Below, piece after piece: positions 25,477 to 33,529 of a stretch of DNA of 64,000 nt. The notes under the pieces are model-generated. The model saw nothing but the letters and a program-made list of their open reading frames with translations, did no database searches and was not told the origin of the DNA. The translations under genes and the position numbers were made by a program. The stretch covers positions 1,550,001 to 1,614,000 of the forward strand of contig CAXXUZ010000003.1 in the NCBI GenBank assembly GCA_963667605.2, in the 5' to 3' direction. Position 1 is the stretch's first letter; each line of letters begins with the position of its first letter. Source of the stretch: JADLGL01 sp963667605. Its GTDB lineage: Bacteria; Pseudomonadota; Alphaproteobacteria; Rhizobiales; Kaistiaceae.

Positions 25477-26606
25477 TAGTGGATGGAATCTAACGCTTGA
25501 TGCCCGCGTCTGACAGCGGCGATGATTTTGTCGGGATCCTTTGTCCAGATGAAGGGCTGCGGATCGTTGTTGGTGTGTTCGAGGAAGCGGTTGATGGTGG
25601 CCTGGAGATCGACGATCGAGTGGAAGACGCCGCGCTTGAGACGTTGCTTTGCGAGCTTTGCGAAGAAACCTTCGACGGCGTTGAGCCAGGAGCAGGATGT
25701 TGGGGTGAAGTGGAAGAAAAAGCGCGGATGGCACGTAAGCCACCCGCGGACCTTGGGATGCTTGTGGGCGGCGTAGTTGTCGAGGATCACATGGACCAGC
25801 TTTCCCGCGGGCACGTCGGCCTCGATGGCGTTGAGGAAGCGAATGAACTCTTGGTGTCGATGGCGCTGCATGCACCGGCCGATGACACGCCCTTCGAGCA
25901 CGTTCAGCGCGGCGAACAGCGTGGTCGTGCCGTGCCGCTTGTAGTCATGCGTCATCGTGCCCGCGCGTCCCGTCTTCATCGGCAGCCCGGGTTGGGTGCG
26001 GTCGAGCGCCTGGATCTGGCTCTTCTCGTCAACCGACAGGACAACGGCGTGCGCCGGCGGATCGACATAAAGGCCGACGATGTCCCGCAGCTTGGGAATG
26101 AACTCCGGGTCACGCGACAGCTTGAACTGCCGGACCCGGTGGGGCTGAAGCCCGTGCGCCCGCCAGATGCGCTGTACCGCGCTGACGCTGATGCCGACCG
26201 TCTTGGCCATCGCCGGCGCCGTCCAATGTGTCGCCTCGTGGCGCGGCGCACTCAGCGTCAGCGCGACGACGCGGTCAGCGATTTCCCGGCCGAGCGGCGG
26301 AACGCGCGAGGGTCGCGTCTTGTCCCGCAGCAACCCCTCGACACCCTCGTGCATGAAGCGCTCCTGCCAACGCCAAACCGCTGTCTTGCTCTTGCCGGTG
26401 CGGCGCATGATCTCGACCGTGCCGAGACCATCCCCGCTCAGAAGGACGATCCGTGCCCGCCACACGTGTTTCTGCCGGCTGTTCCGGTCCGCAACGACCG
26501 CTTCGAGACGAGCACGGTCGGCGGTACTCACATCGACGATGATTCCTGGCCGCATGCGCCAGACTCGCACACGACGTGCCCGGCGAGAATCCCTCGCGGG
26601 ATTCAA
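25476..26606 (-). CDS. IS630-family transposase
   Basis: 376 residues, or somewhat fewer if an internal ATG is used (MRPGIIVDVSTADR). The N-terminal HTH domains (RTGKSKTAVWRWQERFMHEG and VGISVSAVQRIWRAHGLQP) precede the DDE domain: VVLSVDEKSQIQALDRTQPG (first Asp), HVILDNYAAHKHPKVRGWL (second Asp), and FTPTSCSWLNAVEGFFAKLA (Glu). All three catalytic residues are present, so it may be active. It overlaps the IS end by its stop codon. Confidence 0.93.
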   Translation of the reverse strand: MNPARDSRRARRVRVWRMRPGIIVDVSTADRARLEAVVADRNSRQKHVWRARIVLLSGDGLGTVEIMRRTGKSKTAVWRWQERFMHEGVEGLLRDKTRPSRVPPLGREIADRVVALTLSAPRHEATHWTAPAMAKTVGISVSAVQRIWRAHGLQPHRVRQFKLSRDPEFIPKLRDIVGLYVDPPAHAVVLSVDEKSQIQALDRTQPGLPMKTGRAGTMTHDYKRHGTTTLFAALNVLEGRVIGRCMQRHRHQEFIRFLNAIEADVPAGKLVHVILDNYAAHKHPKVRGWLTCHPRFFFHFTPTSCSWLNAVEGFFAKLAKQRLKRGVFHSIVDLQATINRFLEHTNNDPQPFIWTKDPDKIIAAVRRGHQALDSIH

Positions 26607-26626
26607 ACGTCAAATTTTATCCACTA
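25477..26626 (-). mobile_element. IS630-family insertion sequence
   Basis: A complete 1.15 kb element. TA dinucleotides at 25477-25478 and 26625-26626 flank inverted ends GTGGATGGAATCTAACGC (25479 onward) and, read from the other side, GTGGATAAAATTTGACGT (from 26624), matching at 17 of the first 22 bases. TA target duplication is characteristic of IS630/mariner-type transposition. It contains a single transposase gene. Confidence 0.85.
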
Positions 26627-26920
26627 GTGCCGATGTTGTGAATATGGAACGTAACTGTTGTGCTGTCACCCGCCGCAAGCGTGGTGTCCGTCACCTGAGT
26701 ATTGTCTGCAGTCAGGTCAACAGTCATCGATGTGGTCCAGGCAGCCGTGTATGGTACATATGTTTCGCCGGTCTCGCTCCAATTTCTTTCTGCTATGGGT
26801 TGAGCCCAAAGAAAGCGCCACTTTATGTGGTACTCCGCCGGCTGCTGCGTAAGTGGTCACTTGCGGAAATCCGCACGGATAGGCGCCTCCGCTACACCCG
26901 CATAAGCCGCGCCGTCACGG
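26627..26920 (-). pseudogene. Phage tail-like gene fragment interrupted at IS630
   Basis: Reading leftward, one frame gives AYPCGFPQVTTYAAAGGVPH and a second (after a shift near 26800) gives SETGETYVPYTAAWTTSMTV followed by DLTADNTQVTDTTLAAGDST and TVTFHIHNIG, a beta-sandwich-like pattern typical of phage or surface proteins. The coding signal stops at the IS630 end. I cannot name the family. The remaining bases up to 27039 show no gene. Confidence 0.35.
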
Positions 26921-27039
26921 CCTTCACATCAGCGCCAGTCCCTGGGGCTTAAGGGCGGCGTTGTCGCCGAAGCCATGATCCATTTGATCCCCGGCATGCG
27001 CCGGCCGGACTGAACACCAAACACAATTCGGAGAATGCC

Positions 27040-28263
27040 ATGAACGCGGTCGTCGCCGTGAACGAGGTCGATTATTCGGTCGCCCTCGAGGTCGCCTCGC
27101 ATGAGGCCGTGATCCGGCAGGCCTACAAGGACTCGGTCGGCATTTGGACCTGGTCGGTCGGACTGACCGGCGCCACCGGGCACGACGTCGAGCGCTACAT
27201 CGACAACCCGGCCTGGCTGCAGCATTGCCTCAACATCTTCGTTTGGGCGCTGCGCAACTACGCCGCTCAGGTCAATGATGCTTTCCAGGGTCGCGATCTG
27301 ACCACGGCGCAATTCGCTGCGGCCGTCTCTTTCCATTGGAACACTGGGGCGATCGGCAGGGCTGAATGGGTAAAGCTCTGGAATGCCGGCGATCACGACG
27401 GCGCTCGGGCGGCGATCATGAATTGGGTTACGCCACCGGAGCTCAAGGGCCGGCGCGAAAAAGAGCGGGATCTATTCTTCGACGGCGTTTGGTCGAACGA
27501 TGGAACGATGGCGGAATATACCCGGCTCTCTTCTCGGCACACGCCGGATTGGTCGAGCCGCCGGCGCATCGATGTTGCAGTGGAGCTCCGCGCCGCCTTC
27601 GCTACCGCGCCTGAAACTATCCCGGATCGTGAGCCGGAGCCCTATTCGACTGTCATTGTGCCGACACTTACCGCTGGCGATGAGCCAGCAGGCTATCCTC
27701 CGGGGGAATACTCACCGGAGCTCGAGCAGCTCAAGCGCGTTCTGCAGGATGAGTATCCCGAGGTCGGCCCGGCCGATGGGCTGCCCGGCTCTCGCACCTT
27801 TGGGGCGTTGAGCGCTTTCCGGTTCGACAATGGCCTGCCGCAGACGGATTCGCTCGTGATCACCGACGACGATCGGCTGGCACTGTTTGCTGATCTGCCG
27901 CGCCCGCCGTCGACCGCGCGCGTCACCGTGACGGCGAGGGATCTGGCTAAGGGCGGATCCCGGACGATCAAAACCGCTAACCAGGCGACCGTGGCGGTCA
28001 GTGCAGGCGGCTTGTTCGGGGTCCTCGGTACCATAAGCCAAACGGTGAGCAACGCCGCCCAGCCGGTCACCGAGGCCGTCAACGCCATTCAGCCGGCCAT
28101 CGATGCGATCGAGCCGGCCATCAGCGGCTTTCAGCGGATCCTGGGCGCCGTCGGCGACTTTTGGTGGATCCTCGCCATCCCGATCGTCGCCTTTGCGCTC
28201 TGGCAGCTTTGGAAGAACAAGCAGGCCCGCGTCGACGATCAGCGCCGAGGCATTCACGCATGA
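27040..28263 (+). CDS. Phage endolysin, T4-lysozyme type (GH24), with C-terminal TM
   Basis: 407 residues. The GH24 catalytic triad is visible with exact T4-lysozyme spacing: Glu22, Asp31 and Thr37 (HEAVIRQAYKDSVGIWTWSV). QFAAAVSFHWNTGAIGRAEW and LKGRREKERDLF are family signatures. A peptidoglycan-binding-like region lies at about residues 225-280, then a low-complexity linker, and a C-terminal membrane segment (about 373-391) followed by a basic tail. It would degrade host cell wall at lysis. It heads a lysis cassette with overlapping spanin genes. It belongs to a different hydrolase family from the endolysin at 10 kb, yet shares its C-terminal anchor design. Confidence 0.85.
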   Translation: MNAVVAVNEVDYSVALEVASHEAVIRQAYKDSVGIWTWSVGLTGATGHDVERYIDNPAWLQHCLNIFVWALRNYAAQVNDAFQGRDLTTAQFAAAVSFHWNTGAIGRAEWVKLWNAGDHDGARAAIMNWVTPPELKGRREKERDLFFDGVWSNDGTMAEYTRLSSRHTPDWSSRRRIDVAVELRAAFATAPETIPDREPEPYSTVIVPTLTAGDEPAGYPPGEYSPELEQLKRVLQDEYPEVGPADGLPGSRTFGALSAFRFDNGLPQTDSLVITDDDRLALFADLPRPPSTARVTVTARDLAKGGSRTIKTANQATVAVSAGGLFGVLGTISQTVSNAAQPVTEAVNAIQPAIDAIEPAISGFQRILGAVGDFWWILAIPIVAFALWQLWKNKQARVDDQRRGIHA

Positions 28264-28643
28264 GCATCGCGGCGATCGGTGCCGGAGCTCTCGGCTTCCT
28301 CAAGACACCGGCCGGCAAATGGCTTGCGCTGATCGGCGGTGCCCTCTTGGCGCTGTATATCGCGCGCGAGCAAGGTATCGCCACCGGCCATGAGGAGTGC
28401 CAGCGGGAGGCCTTGGAGGCGGCACTTTCATTTGAGCAGAGCCAGCGGGTGATCGCCGAGGACGCGGCGGTCGCAGGCGCGGAGCGCGCCGCCGAGCTCG
28501 AGGCTCACAACGGGCAATTGGAGACCATCGTCAATGAAACAAGGACCGCGCTGGCGGACGCCGATGCTGCTTGTCTTCGCACTATCGATGGGTTTGAGCG
28601 CTTGTGCCGGGTCAACCCAGACCTTTGCGCCGGCGGCGGTTAG
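28260..28643 (+). CDS. Rz-like inner-membrane spanin (i-spanin)
   Basis: 127 residues from ATG 28260, overlapping the endolysin stop (ATGA). One N-terminal membrane helix (about 19-37, KWLALIGGALLALYIAREQG) leads to a long charged helix (about 45-110) expected to form a periplasmic coiled coil. The C-terminus ends in a short Gly tail. A lipoprotein frame overlaps its 3' third, the classical Rz/Rz1 arrangement. Together they would fuse inner and outer membranes in the last step of lysis. Confidence 0.75.
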   Translation: MSIAAIGAGALGFLKTPAGKWLALIGGALLALYIAREQGIATGHEECQREALEAALSFEQSQRVIAEDAAVAGAERAAELEAHNGQLETIVNETRTALADADAACLRTIDGFERLCRVNPDLCAGGG

Positions 28644-28827
28644 CCTCCCGGCGCCGCCGAGTTGTATGGCGCCGGTGACGGTGCCGCGCGTCGCTCTCGA
28701 GGAAGATCCGCGCCTTACCGAAATCAGACTCGCCCAAGCCCTCACCCTGGCCAATTTGCGGCTCGGCTGCTCGCTCGGTTGGTATCAGGACATTGTCGCG
28801 GCCTTCGCCGCCGCCGGCGCTGAATAG
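28534..28827 (+). CDS. Rz1-like outer-membrane lipoprotein spanin (o-spanin)
   Basis: 97 residues, with a signal sequence ending in the lipobox GLSAC (Cys24), then a Pro-rich mature region (AAVSLPAPPSCMAPVTVP) as in Rz1 proteins. It starts inside the Rz-like gene in another frame and overlaps it for 110 bases, extending beyond its end. Partner of the i-spanin. Confidence 0.75.
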   Translation: MKQGPRWRTPMLLVFALSMGLSACAGSTQTFAPAAVSLPAPPSCMAPVTVPRVALEEDPRLTEIRLAQALTLANLRLGCSLGWYQDIVAAFAAAGAE

Positions 28828-28839
28828 GGACAGCGCGGG

Positions 28840-29193
28840 ATGGCAAACGGCAACGGCAACGGGCTCGGAAACAAGGTCCAAAGCTGGGCGACCAGTCCAG
28901 GTGGCGCGGCCGTTGCCCGCCTTTTTGCGATCGGTGGCGGTATCCTGATCGTGGTCCTCGGGTGGTTTGCCAATAATTGGGCCGAGGCCATCGACCGCCG
29001 AATGATCTCACTCGAGGAGTTGGTGCGGGCGAACGGCTCGGCGATCATCGAATTGCAGGTGCAGGTCACCGAGCGAACCGCTGATCGCTACGCCGCCCCC
29101 GAGGCATTAGCTCGAAACCAAGACGTCGATCGACGCTTCGAAGGACTCGATGGCCGGATCGATCGGATCGAGGATCGGTTGGCCGCAGACTAG
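28840..29193 (+). CDS. Small membrane/coiled-coil protein of lysis cassette
   Basis: 117 residues. A Gly/Asn-rich start is followed by one membrane segment (about 26-46, ARLFAIGGGILIVVLGWFAN) and then a charged helical region with heptad spacing (VDRRFEGLDGRIDRIEDRLA). It resembles XhlA-type holin accessory or antiholin proteins. It is 12 bases after the o-spanin and is the last gene of the phage remnant before tRNA-Pro. Confidence 0.6.
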   Translation: MANGNGNGLGNKVQSWATSPGGAAVARLFAIGGGILIVVLGWFANNWAEAIDRRMISLEELVRANGSAIIELQVQVTERTADRYAAPEALARNQDVDRRFEGLDGRIDRIEDRLAAD

Positions 29194-29256
29194 CTCCGAA
29201 GCTTTTTAGAACATGGCAAGAACGGATTCCGGATTCCGGGACTATTCCGGGACGCC

Positions 29257-29286
29257 TTTGTCCATCTTTGTCCATTTTTGTCCTGT
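29257..29286. repeat. Three tandem TTTGTCCAT-like units
   Basis: TTTGTCCATC, TTTGTCCATT and TTTGTCCTGT follow each other within a T-rich stretch between the phage remnant and tRNA-Pro. No gene is seen in 29194-29363. No matching inverted partner was found. Confidence 0.6.
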
Positions 29287-29363
29287 TTTACCGGTTTGTT
29301 CTCTTTTTGCCCGTCTTGACCGGTCACTCTAAAACGGCCAAAAGCCTAAGGAACGTAGCCGAT

Positions 29364-29440
29364 CGGGGCATGGCGCAGCCTGGTAGCGCACCTGCTTTGG
29401 GAGCAGGGGGTCGCAGGTTCGAATCCTGCTGCCCCGACCA
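29364..29440 (+). tRNA. tRNA-Pro (TGG)
   Basis: A 77-base cloverleaf: acceptor CGGGGCA pairs with TGCCCCG, the anticodon loop TTTGGGA gives TGG, the T loop is TTCGAAT, and the CCA is encoded. Confidence 0.96.
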
Positions 29441-29474
29441 AAAAATGCCCTGATCAGATGGGGTACCGGTTTTG

Positions 29475-29780
29475 ATGGCAGCACGCATATTTCGACCGTC
29501 CAAGACGGCCATGCAGTCCGGTCGAGGCAAGACCGGCCGTTGGGTGCTGGTCTGGGATGCCGAGGAACCGCAGTCGGTCGAGCCGCTGATGGGCTATACC
29601 TCCGCCGCCGACATGAACCAGCAGATCCGTTTGATGTTCGATTCGCTGGATGAGGCAATAGCTTACGCCGAGCGCAAGGGTATCCCCTATGAGGTCGATA
29701 GCGAGCATGAGCGGCAAAGGCGGGGCGCTTCCTACTCCGACAATTTTCGCACCAATCGCCGCTCTCCCTGGACGCATTGA
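29475..29780 (+). CDS. Complex I accessory subunit, NDUFS4-like (ETC_C1_NDUFS4)
   Basis: 101 residues from ATG 29475. It shows RIFRPSKTAMQSGRGKTGRW (a variant of the family start), VLVWDAEEPQSVEPLMGYTS and a C-terminal FDSLDEAIAYAERKGIPYEV, the standard alphaproteobacterial NDUFS4/AQDQ homologue length and pattern. It associates with NADH:quinone oxidoreductase near the NADH-oxidising arm. It lies between tRNA-Pro and tRNA-Arg. Confidence 0.9.
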   Translation: MAARIFRPSKTAMQSGRGKTGRWVLVWDAEEPQSVEPLMGYTSAADMNQQIRLMFDSLDEAIAYAERKGIPYEVDSEHERQRRGASYSDNFRTNRRSPWTH

Positions 29781-29816
29781 TCGCCGGCTCGGTTCGTCGG
29801 AAACTCAAATCCAAAC

Positions 29817-29893
29817 GGCCCCGTAGCTCAGCTGGATAGAGCAGCAGCCTTCTAAGCTGTTGGTCGCAGGTTCGAGTCCTGCCGGGGTCGCCA
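29817..29893 (+). tRNA. tRNA-Arg (TCT)
   Basis: A 77-base cloverleaf: acceptor GGCCCCG pairs with CGGGGTC (one G-T), the anticodon loop CTTCTAA gives TCT, the T loop is TTCGAGT, and the CCA is encoded. The 290 bases downstream (to 30183) show no gene. Confidence 0.96.
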
Positions 29894-30183
29894 TTTTCGG
29901 GCTCGGCCCACGAGGTGCAGCCGGCGCCTTCAGTCGATGTCGAGCGCCCCGACTGGCGCCACGACCACGCCGGGCAAGACCATCCAGCCGCATCACGATT
30001 CACCTCACGAAATTCGGATGCCCCCTGAGGCAAATTCGCGCCATCTCGTCGCGTCGACAGGCAGCTTGATGCCGCCCTCGACCCGGTGCTGAAGCGCTGA
30101 CAAAGGAATCATTTCGCGACGGGTCGTCATCCCGTCGCTGGCCTCGGCCTCGACTTCACCGCCGGAAGTGACATGATCGTCGG

Positions 30184-31107
30184 ATGGCCGACCGGTTCGA
30201 CACCGCCCGCGCGACGGACCCCCAGGCAAGCCCGCTTGCAAGGTTCCTAAAGGACGGCCTGTTCGCCAATTCGGCAATGGCATGGGCAAGGCTCCGCTCG
30301 TCGCATCGCGGCCCGGTCCCGCGCGACGAACTGCACGACCTTTCCTGGGCGTTCTGGCTGATCATGGCCGTGATCGCCGTAGTGCAAATCGGCTTGATCT
30401 TCGACGAAAGCTCGGTCGCCTGGGCGGCGGCGCTGCCCGGGTGGGTTCGAGGTCTCTTCGAAGTGATCTCCGACGGCGGGCAATCGCAATGGATCCTGGC
30501 GCCCACCGGAGTTGCGGTTCTCCTTCTTCTACTCGGCAGATGGAACGCGATCCGGCGCGGCCTGCGCGCCGCCTGGTCGGAAGTCGCATCGCTGCTTGGC
30601 TATGTCTTCTTCTCGGTTGGCGGCGCCGGAATGGTCACCAACATCTTAAAGCAAATCATCGGGCGGGGACGGCCGATCGGCTTCGATGACAATGGCTGGC
30701 TATTCTTCGACGCCTTCAACTTCAACTACGCCCATGGCAGTTTCCCATCCGGCCACGCCACCACGGCGGGCGCCGCCATCGTCGCCGGAATTTTGGTCTT
30801 TCCAAGATTCCGGATGCCGATCATAGCGGTCGGGATCCTGGTCGGCTTCAGCCGCATCATCGTGAGCGCCCACTATCCTTCGGACGTCATCGCCGGGCTC
30901 GCCGTCGGCGCGGCCTTTGCTTATGTCACCGCTCGTTTCCTCCTCCGCCGGCGGATCGCTTTCGCGGTCGATCGTGAGGGGCATATCCGGCTTAGGGTCG
31001 CAGCCTTGGTTGGCGCCTTTCGTCTGCACGGAACAACGATCATCGCGGCGCCATTCCGCGCGCTAATCGGCGTCACCAGCCGTCCGTCAACCATAGCGGC
31101 GGGCTAG
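30184..31107 (+). CDS. PAP2-family membrane phosphatase
   Basis: 307 residues with six hydrophobic helices. The three PAP2 signatures are present: KQIIGRGRP (about 159-167), FPSGHAT (about 188-194) and FSRIIVSAHYPSDVIAG (about 224-240), giving the Lys/Arg, His and Arg-His catalytic set. The family dephosphorylates lipid substrates such as undecaprenyl diphosphate, phosphatidate or lipid A at the periplasmic face; the substrate cannot be told here. Convergent with metC; the two stop regions overlap by four bases. Confidence 0.88.
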   Translation: MADRFDTARATDPQASPLARFLKDGLFANSAMAWARLRSSHRGPVPRDELHDLSWAFWLIMAVIAVVQIGLIFDESSVAWAAALPGWVRGLFEVISDGGQSQWILAPTGVAVLLLLLGRWNAIRRGLRAAWSEVASLLGYVFFSVGGAGMVTNILKQIIGRGRPIGFDDNGWLFFDAFNFNYAHGSFPSGHATTAGAAIVAGILVFPRFRMPIIAVGILVGFSRIIVSAHYPSDVIAGLAVGAAFAYVTARFLLRRRIAFAVDREGHIRLRVAALVGAFRLHGTTIIAAPFRALIGVTSRPSTIAAG

Positions 31108-32276
31108 CCGCCGAACCGAGCGAGCGCCGCCTCGAGGTCGGCAATCAGATCGTCGGGGTCCTCCAATCCGACGTTGAGTCTAATCAGGGGTCCTTCGGCA
31201 TCGAAAGGGCGTACGGACCGCGCAAGGCTGTGGCTGCCGATGGTCGCAAGGCTCTCAAAGCCGCCCCAGGAATAGCCGAGCCCGAACAGCTCAAATGCGT
31301 CGAGCACGGTAGCGGCTTCCTTTTCGGTTCCGCCGTTGAAGATGAACGAAAACAGCCCGCTCGAACCGGTCATGTCTCGCTGCCACAGCGCATGCCCAGG
31401 ATCGGCAGGCAGCCCGGGGTGGAGAACCCGTGCCACCTCAGATCGGCTGGCCAGCCACTCCGCGATCCTTAGTGCCGATCGCCGATGACGCTCAAGCCGG
31501 ACCTCCATCGTCCGCAATCCGCGCAACGCCAGATAGGCATCGTCCGGGCCGACGCAGAGGCCGGTCGAGCCGTGAAATTGCTTCAGCCTTGGCCACATTG
31601 CGGTGTTGGCGCCGACCGTGCCCAGCATCAGATCGGCATGACCGCCGACATATTTCGTCGCCGCCAGGACCGTCAGATCGGCTCCGAGCTCAAGCGGGCG
31701 GCAATAGATCGGCGTCGCCCAAGTGTTGTCGGCGATCACGATCGCATCGCGTTGGTGAGCCGCCGCCGCGATCGCCGGAATATCCTGCATTTCCATCGTG
31801 TTCGAACCAGGACTCTCGACATAGACAGCACAGGTCTGCGGTGTAATCAGTTCGCCGATCTCGCTCCCGAGAGTCGGGTCATAGAAGGTTGTCTCGATTC
31901 CCAAGCGATCGAGCACGTCCGTCGCGAAGACACGCGTCGGACCATAGACGTTGTCCGGAATCAGTATGCGATCGCCCGACGAGACCAGCGCGAGAATCGC
32001 GGTCGAAATCGCGCTGAGGCCGGATGGACACAAGACGGTCCCAGCCGCGTCATCGAGTTCGCTGATCGCCGTCTCCAAAGCCGCCGAAGTCGGCGTGCCA
32101 CGCCGGGCATAGACATAAGGAGTCTTGCCGGATTGCATCTCCGCCACCGAGTCGAAAAGGACAGTCGAGGCGTGCACCACGGGCGGGTTGACGAACGGTG
32201 TAGCTAGGTCCCCGCCACGGCCGGCCCAAACCAGTCGCGTGCCGCGACCGACCTTCTTCGATGGTGATTTGCCCAT
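31104..32276 (-). CDS. metC: Cystathionine beta-lyase
   Basis: 390 residues from ATG 32276 (MGKSPSKKVGRGTRLVWAGR); the frame extends 16 codons upstream. A fold type I PLP enzyme: TPTSAALETAISELDDAAGT, VYVESPGSNTMEMQDIPAIA, ADNTWATPIY, and the PLP lysine in LAATKYVGGHADLMLGTVGA. The TKY-x-GGH-x-D motif and WGGFESL near the C-terminus identify the MetC branch. It cleaves cystathionine to homocysteine, pyruvate and ammonia. It follows cysK in the same orientation, so a sulphur amino-acid operon is likely. Confidence 0.9.
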   Translation of the reverse strand: MGKSPSKKVGRGTRLVWAGRGGDLATPFVNPPVVHASTVLFDSVAEMQSGKTPYVYARRGTPTSAALETAISELDDAAGTVLCPSGLSAISTAILALVSSGDRILIPDNVYGPTRVFATDVLDRLGIETTFYDPTLGSEIGELITPQTCAVYVESPGSNTMEMQDIPAIAAAAHQRDAIVIADNTWATPIYCRPLELGADLTVLAATKYVGGHADLMLGTVGANTAMWPRLKQFHGSTGLCVGPDDAYLALRGLRTMEVRLERHRRSALRIAEWLASRSEVARVLHPGLPADPGHALWQRDMTGSSGLFSFIFNGGTEKEAATVLDAFELFGLGYSWGGFESLATIGSHSLARSVRPFDAEGPLIRLNVGLEDPDDLIADLEAALARFGG

Positions 32277-32354
32277 GCTTGCTCCGATCGCCGGGGTGCC
32301 GGCTTGACCAATGGCGGTCTGCAATTTGCCCCGCCCATTCGCTAGCCGAGTCGC

Positions 32355-33389
32355 TCACGCTTCGACGAAGGGCGGCTCCAAGGCTCCGGCAGGCTGGTCG
32401 AGCCATGCCGGCACCGGCAGTCTCTTGGCGCGTAGAAAGGCTGGGTTGAACAGCTTCGATTGGTAGCGCGTGCCGTAGTCGCACAGCACAGTCACGATGG
32501 CACGGCCGGGCCCGAGCTCCTTTGCCAGCCTGATCGCGCCGGCGACGTTTACACCGGTCGAGGCGCCAACACAGAGCCCCTCGTGGATCAGAAGGTCGAA
32601 CGCAATCGGCAATGCCTCTTCATCGGGGATTTGGAAAGCCACGTCGACCGAAGCCCCTTCGAGATTGGCGGTAATCCGGCCTTGACCGATCCCTTCCGTG
32701 ATCGAAGAGCCCTCCGACTTCAATTTACCGGTGGTGTAATAGCTGTAGAGCGCTGCGCCCGTTGGGTCGGCGAGCCCGACCACGATATCGGCATTACGCT
32801 CTTTGAGCGCTTGTCCCGTACCGGCGAGCGTGCCGCCGGTTCCGACTGCACAAATGAAGCCGTCGACCCGACCGCCGGTTTGCTCCCAAATCTCTGGCCC
32901 CGTGGTGTCGGCATGCGCCCGCCGGTTGGCGACATTGTCGAATTGGTTGGCCCAGACCGCCCCGCCTGACTCCGAACTTGCCAGTTGCTCAGCCAGCCGT
33001 CCCGACAACTTCACGTAATTGTTCGGGTTAGAATATGGGACTGCCGGCACCTCTACCAGGTTTGCGCCGAGGATCCGGAGCGCGTCCTTCTTTTCTTGGC
33101 TCTGAGTCTCCGGGATCACGATCACGGAGCGAAGCCCGAGCGCATTGCCGACCACGGCAAGGCCGATGCCGGTGTTGCCGGCGGTTCCTTCAACGACCAC
33201 ACCGCCGGGCTCGACCAGACCACGATCGAGCGCGTCGCGAATGATAAACAAAGCCGCCCGGTCCTTGACCGACTGGCCCGGATTCATGAACTCGGCCTTG
33301 CCGTAAATTTCGCAGCCGGTTTCGGCGGACGCCTTGGTCAGTTTGATCAAGGGTGTACCGCCGATGGCGTCGATGACGGAGCCGGACAT
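32355..33389 (-). CDS. cysK: Cysteine synthase A-like
   Basis: 344 residues from ATG 33389, chosen because SVIDAIGGTPLIKLTKASAE is the usual family start; upstream codons look non-coding. The PLP lysine lies in FMNPGQSVKDRAAL, with TAGNTGIGLAVVG for substrate and phosphate binding and CAVGTGGTLAGTGQAL. It makes cysteine from O-acetylserine and sulphide. The 79-base gap to metC contains no obvious terminator. The C-terminal ~30 residues (FLRAKRLPVPAWLDQP) extend beyond the enterobacterial enzyme, as in many alphaproteobacterial homologues. Confidence 0.9.
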   Translation of the reverse strand: MSGSVIDAIGGTPLIKLTKASAETGCEIYGKAEFMNPGQSVKDRAALFIIRDALDRGLVEPGGVVVEGTAGNTGIGLAVVGNALGLRSVIVIPETQSQEKKDALRILGANLVEVPAVPYSNPNNYVKLSGRLAEQLASSESGGAVWANQFDNVANRRAHADTTGPEIWEQTGGRVDGFICAVGTGGTLAGTGQALKERNADIVVGLADPTGAALYSYYTTGKLKSEGSSITEGIGQGRITANLEGASVDVAFQIPDEEALPIAFDLLIHEGLCVGASTGVNVAGAIRLAKELGPGRAIVTVLCDYGTRYQSKLFNPAFLRAKRLPVPAWLDQPAGALEPPFVEA

Positions 33390-33529
33390 GGATAGCCTTC
33401 CCGTCTGCGGGGCCAAGGCACGTACTACCGGCTGAGGCTTAGCGGGTGCCCCGAGAGGCATCAAGCAGCCGCTCGGCAAGCGGAGCCGATGTACACAGGC
33501 TCAGACGCCTCGGAGCTGGCCGGTCTGGC

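Noticed and set aside
25497..26627. Plus-strand 376-codon frame opposite the IS630 transposase
   Set aside because: Mirror of the transposase, which has complete catalytic motifs on the minus strand.
29257..29286. CRISPR-like or terminator array in the T-rich repeat
   Set aside because: Only three 10-base adjoining units with no spacers and no hairpin; no CRISPR array exists in the window.
23867..29363. Tandem att repeats of tRNA-Lys marking a clean prophage integration
   Set aside because: No duplicate of the tRNA-Lys 3' end was found up to tRNA-Pro, so integration at this tRNA cannot be shown.
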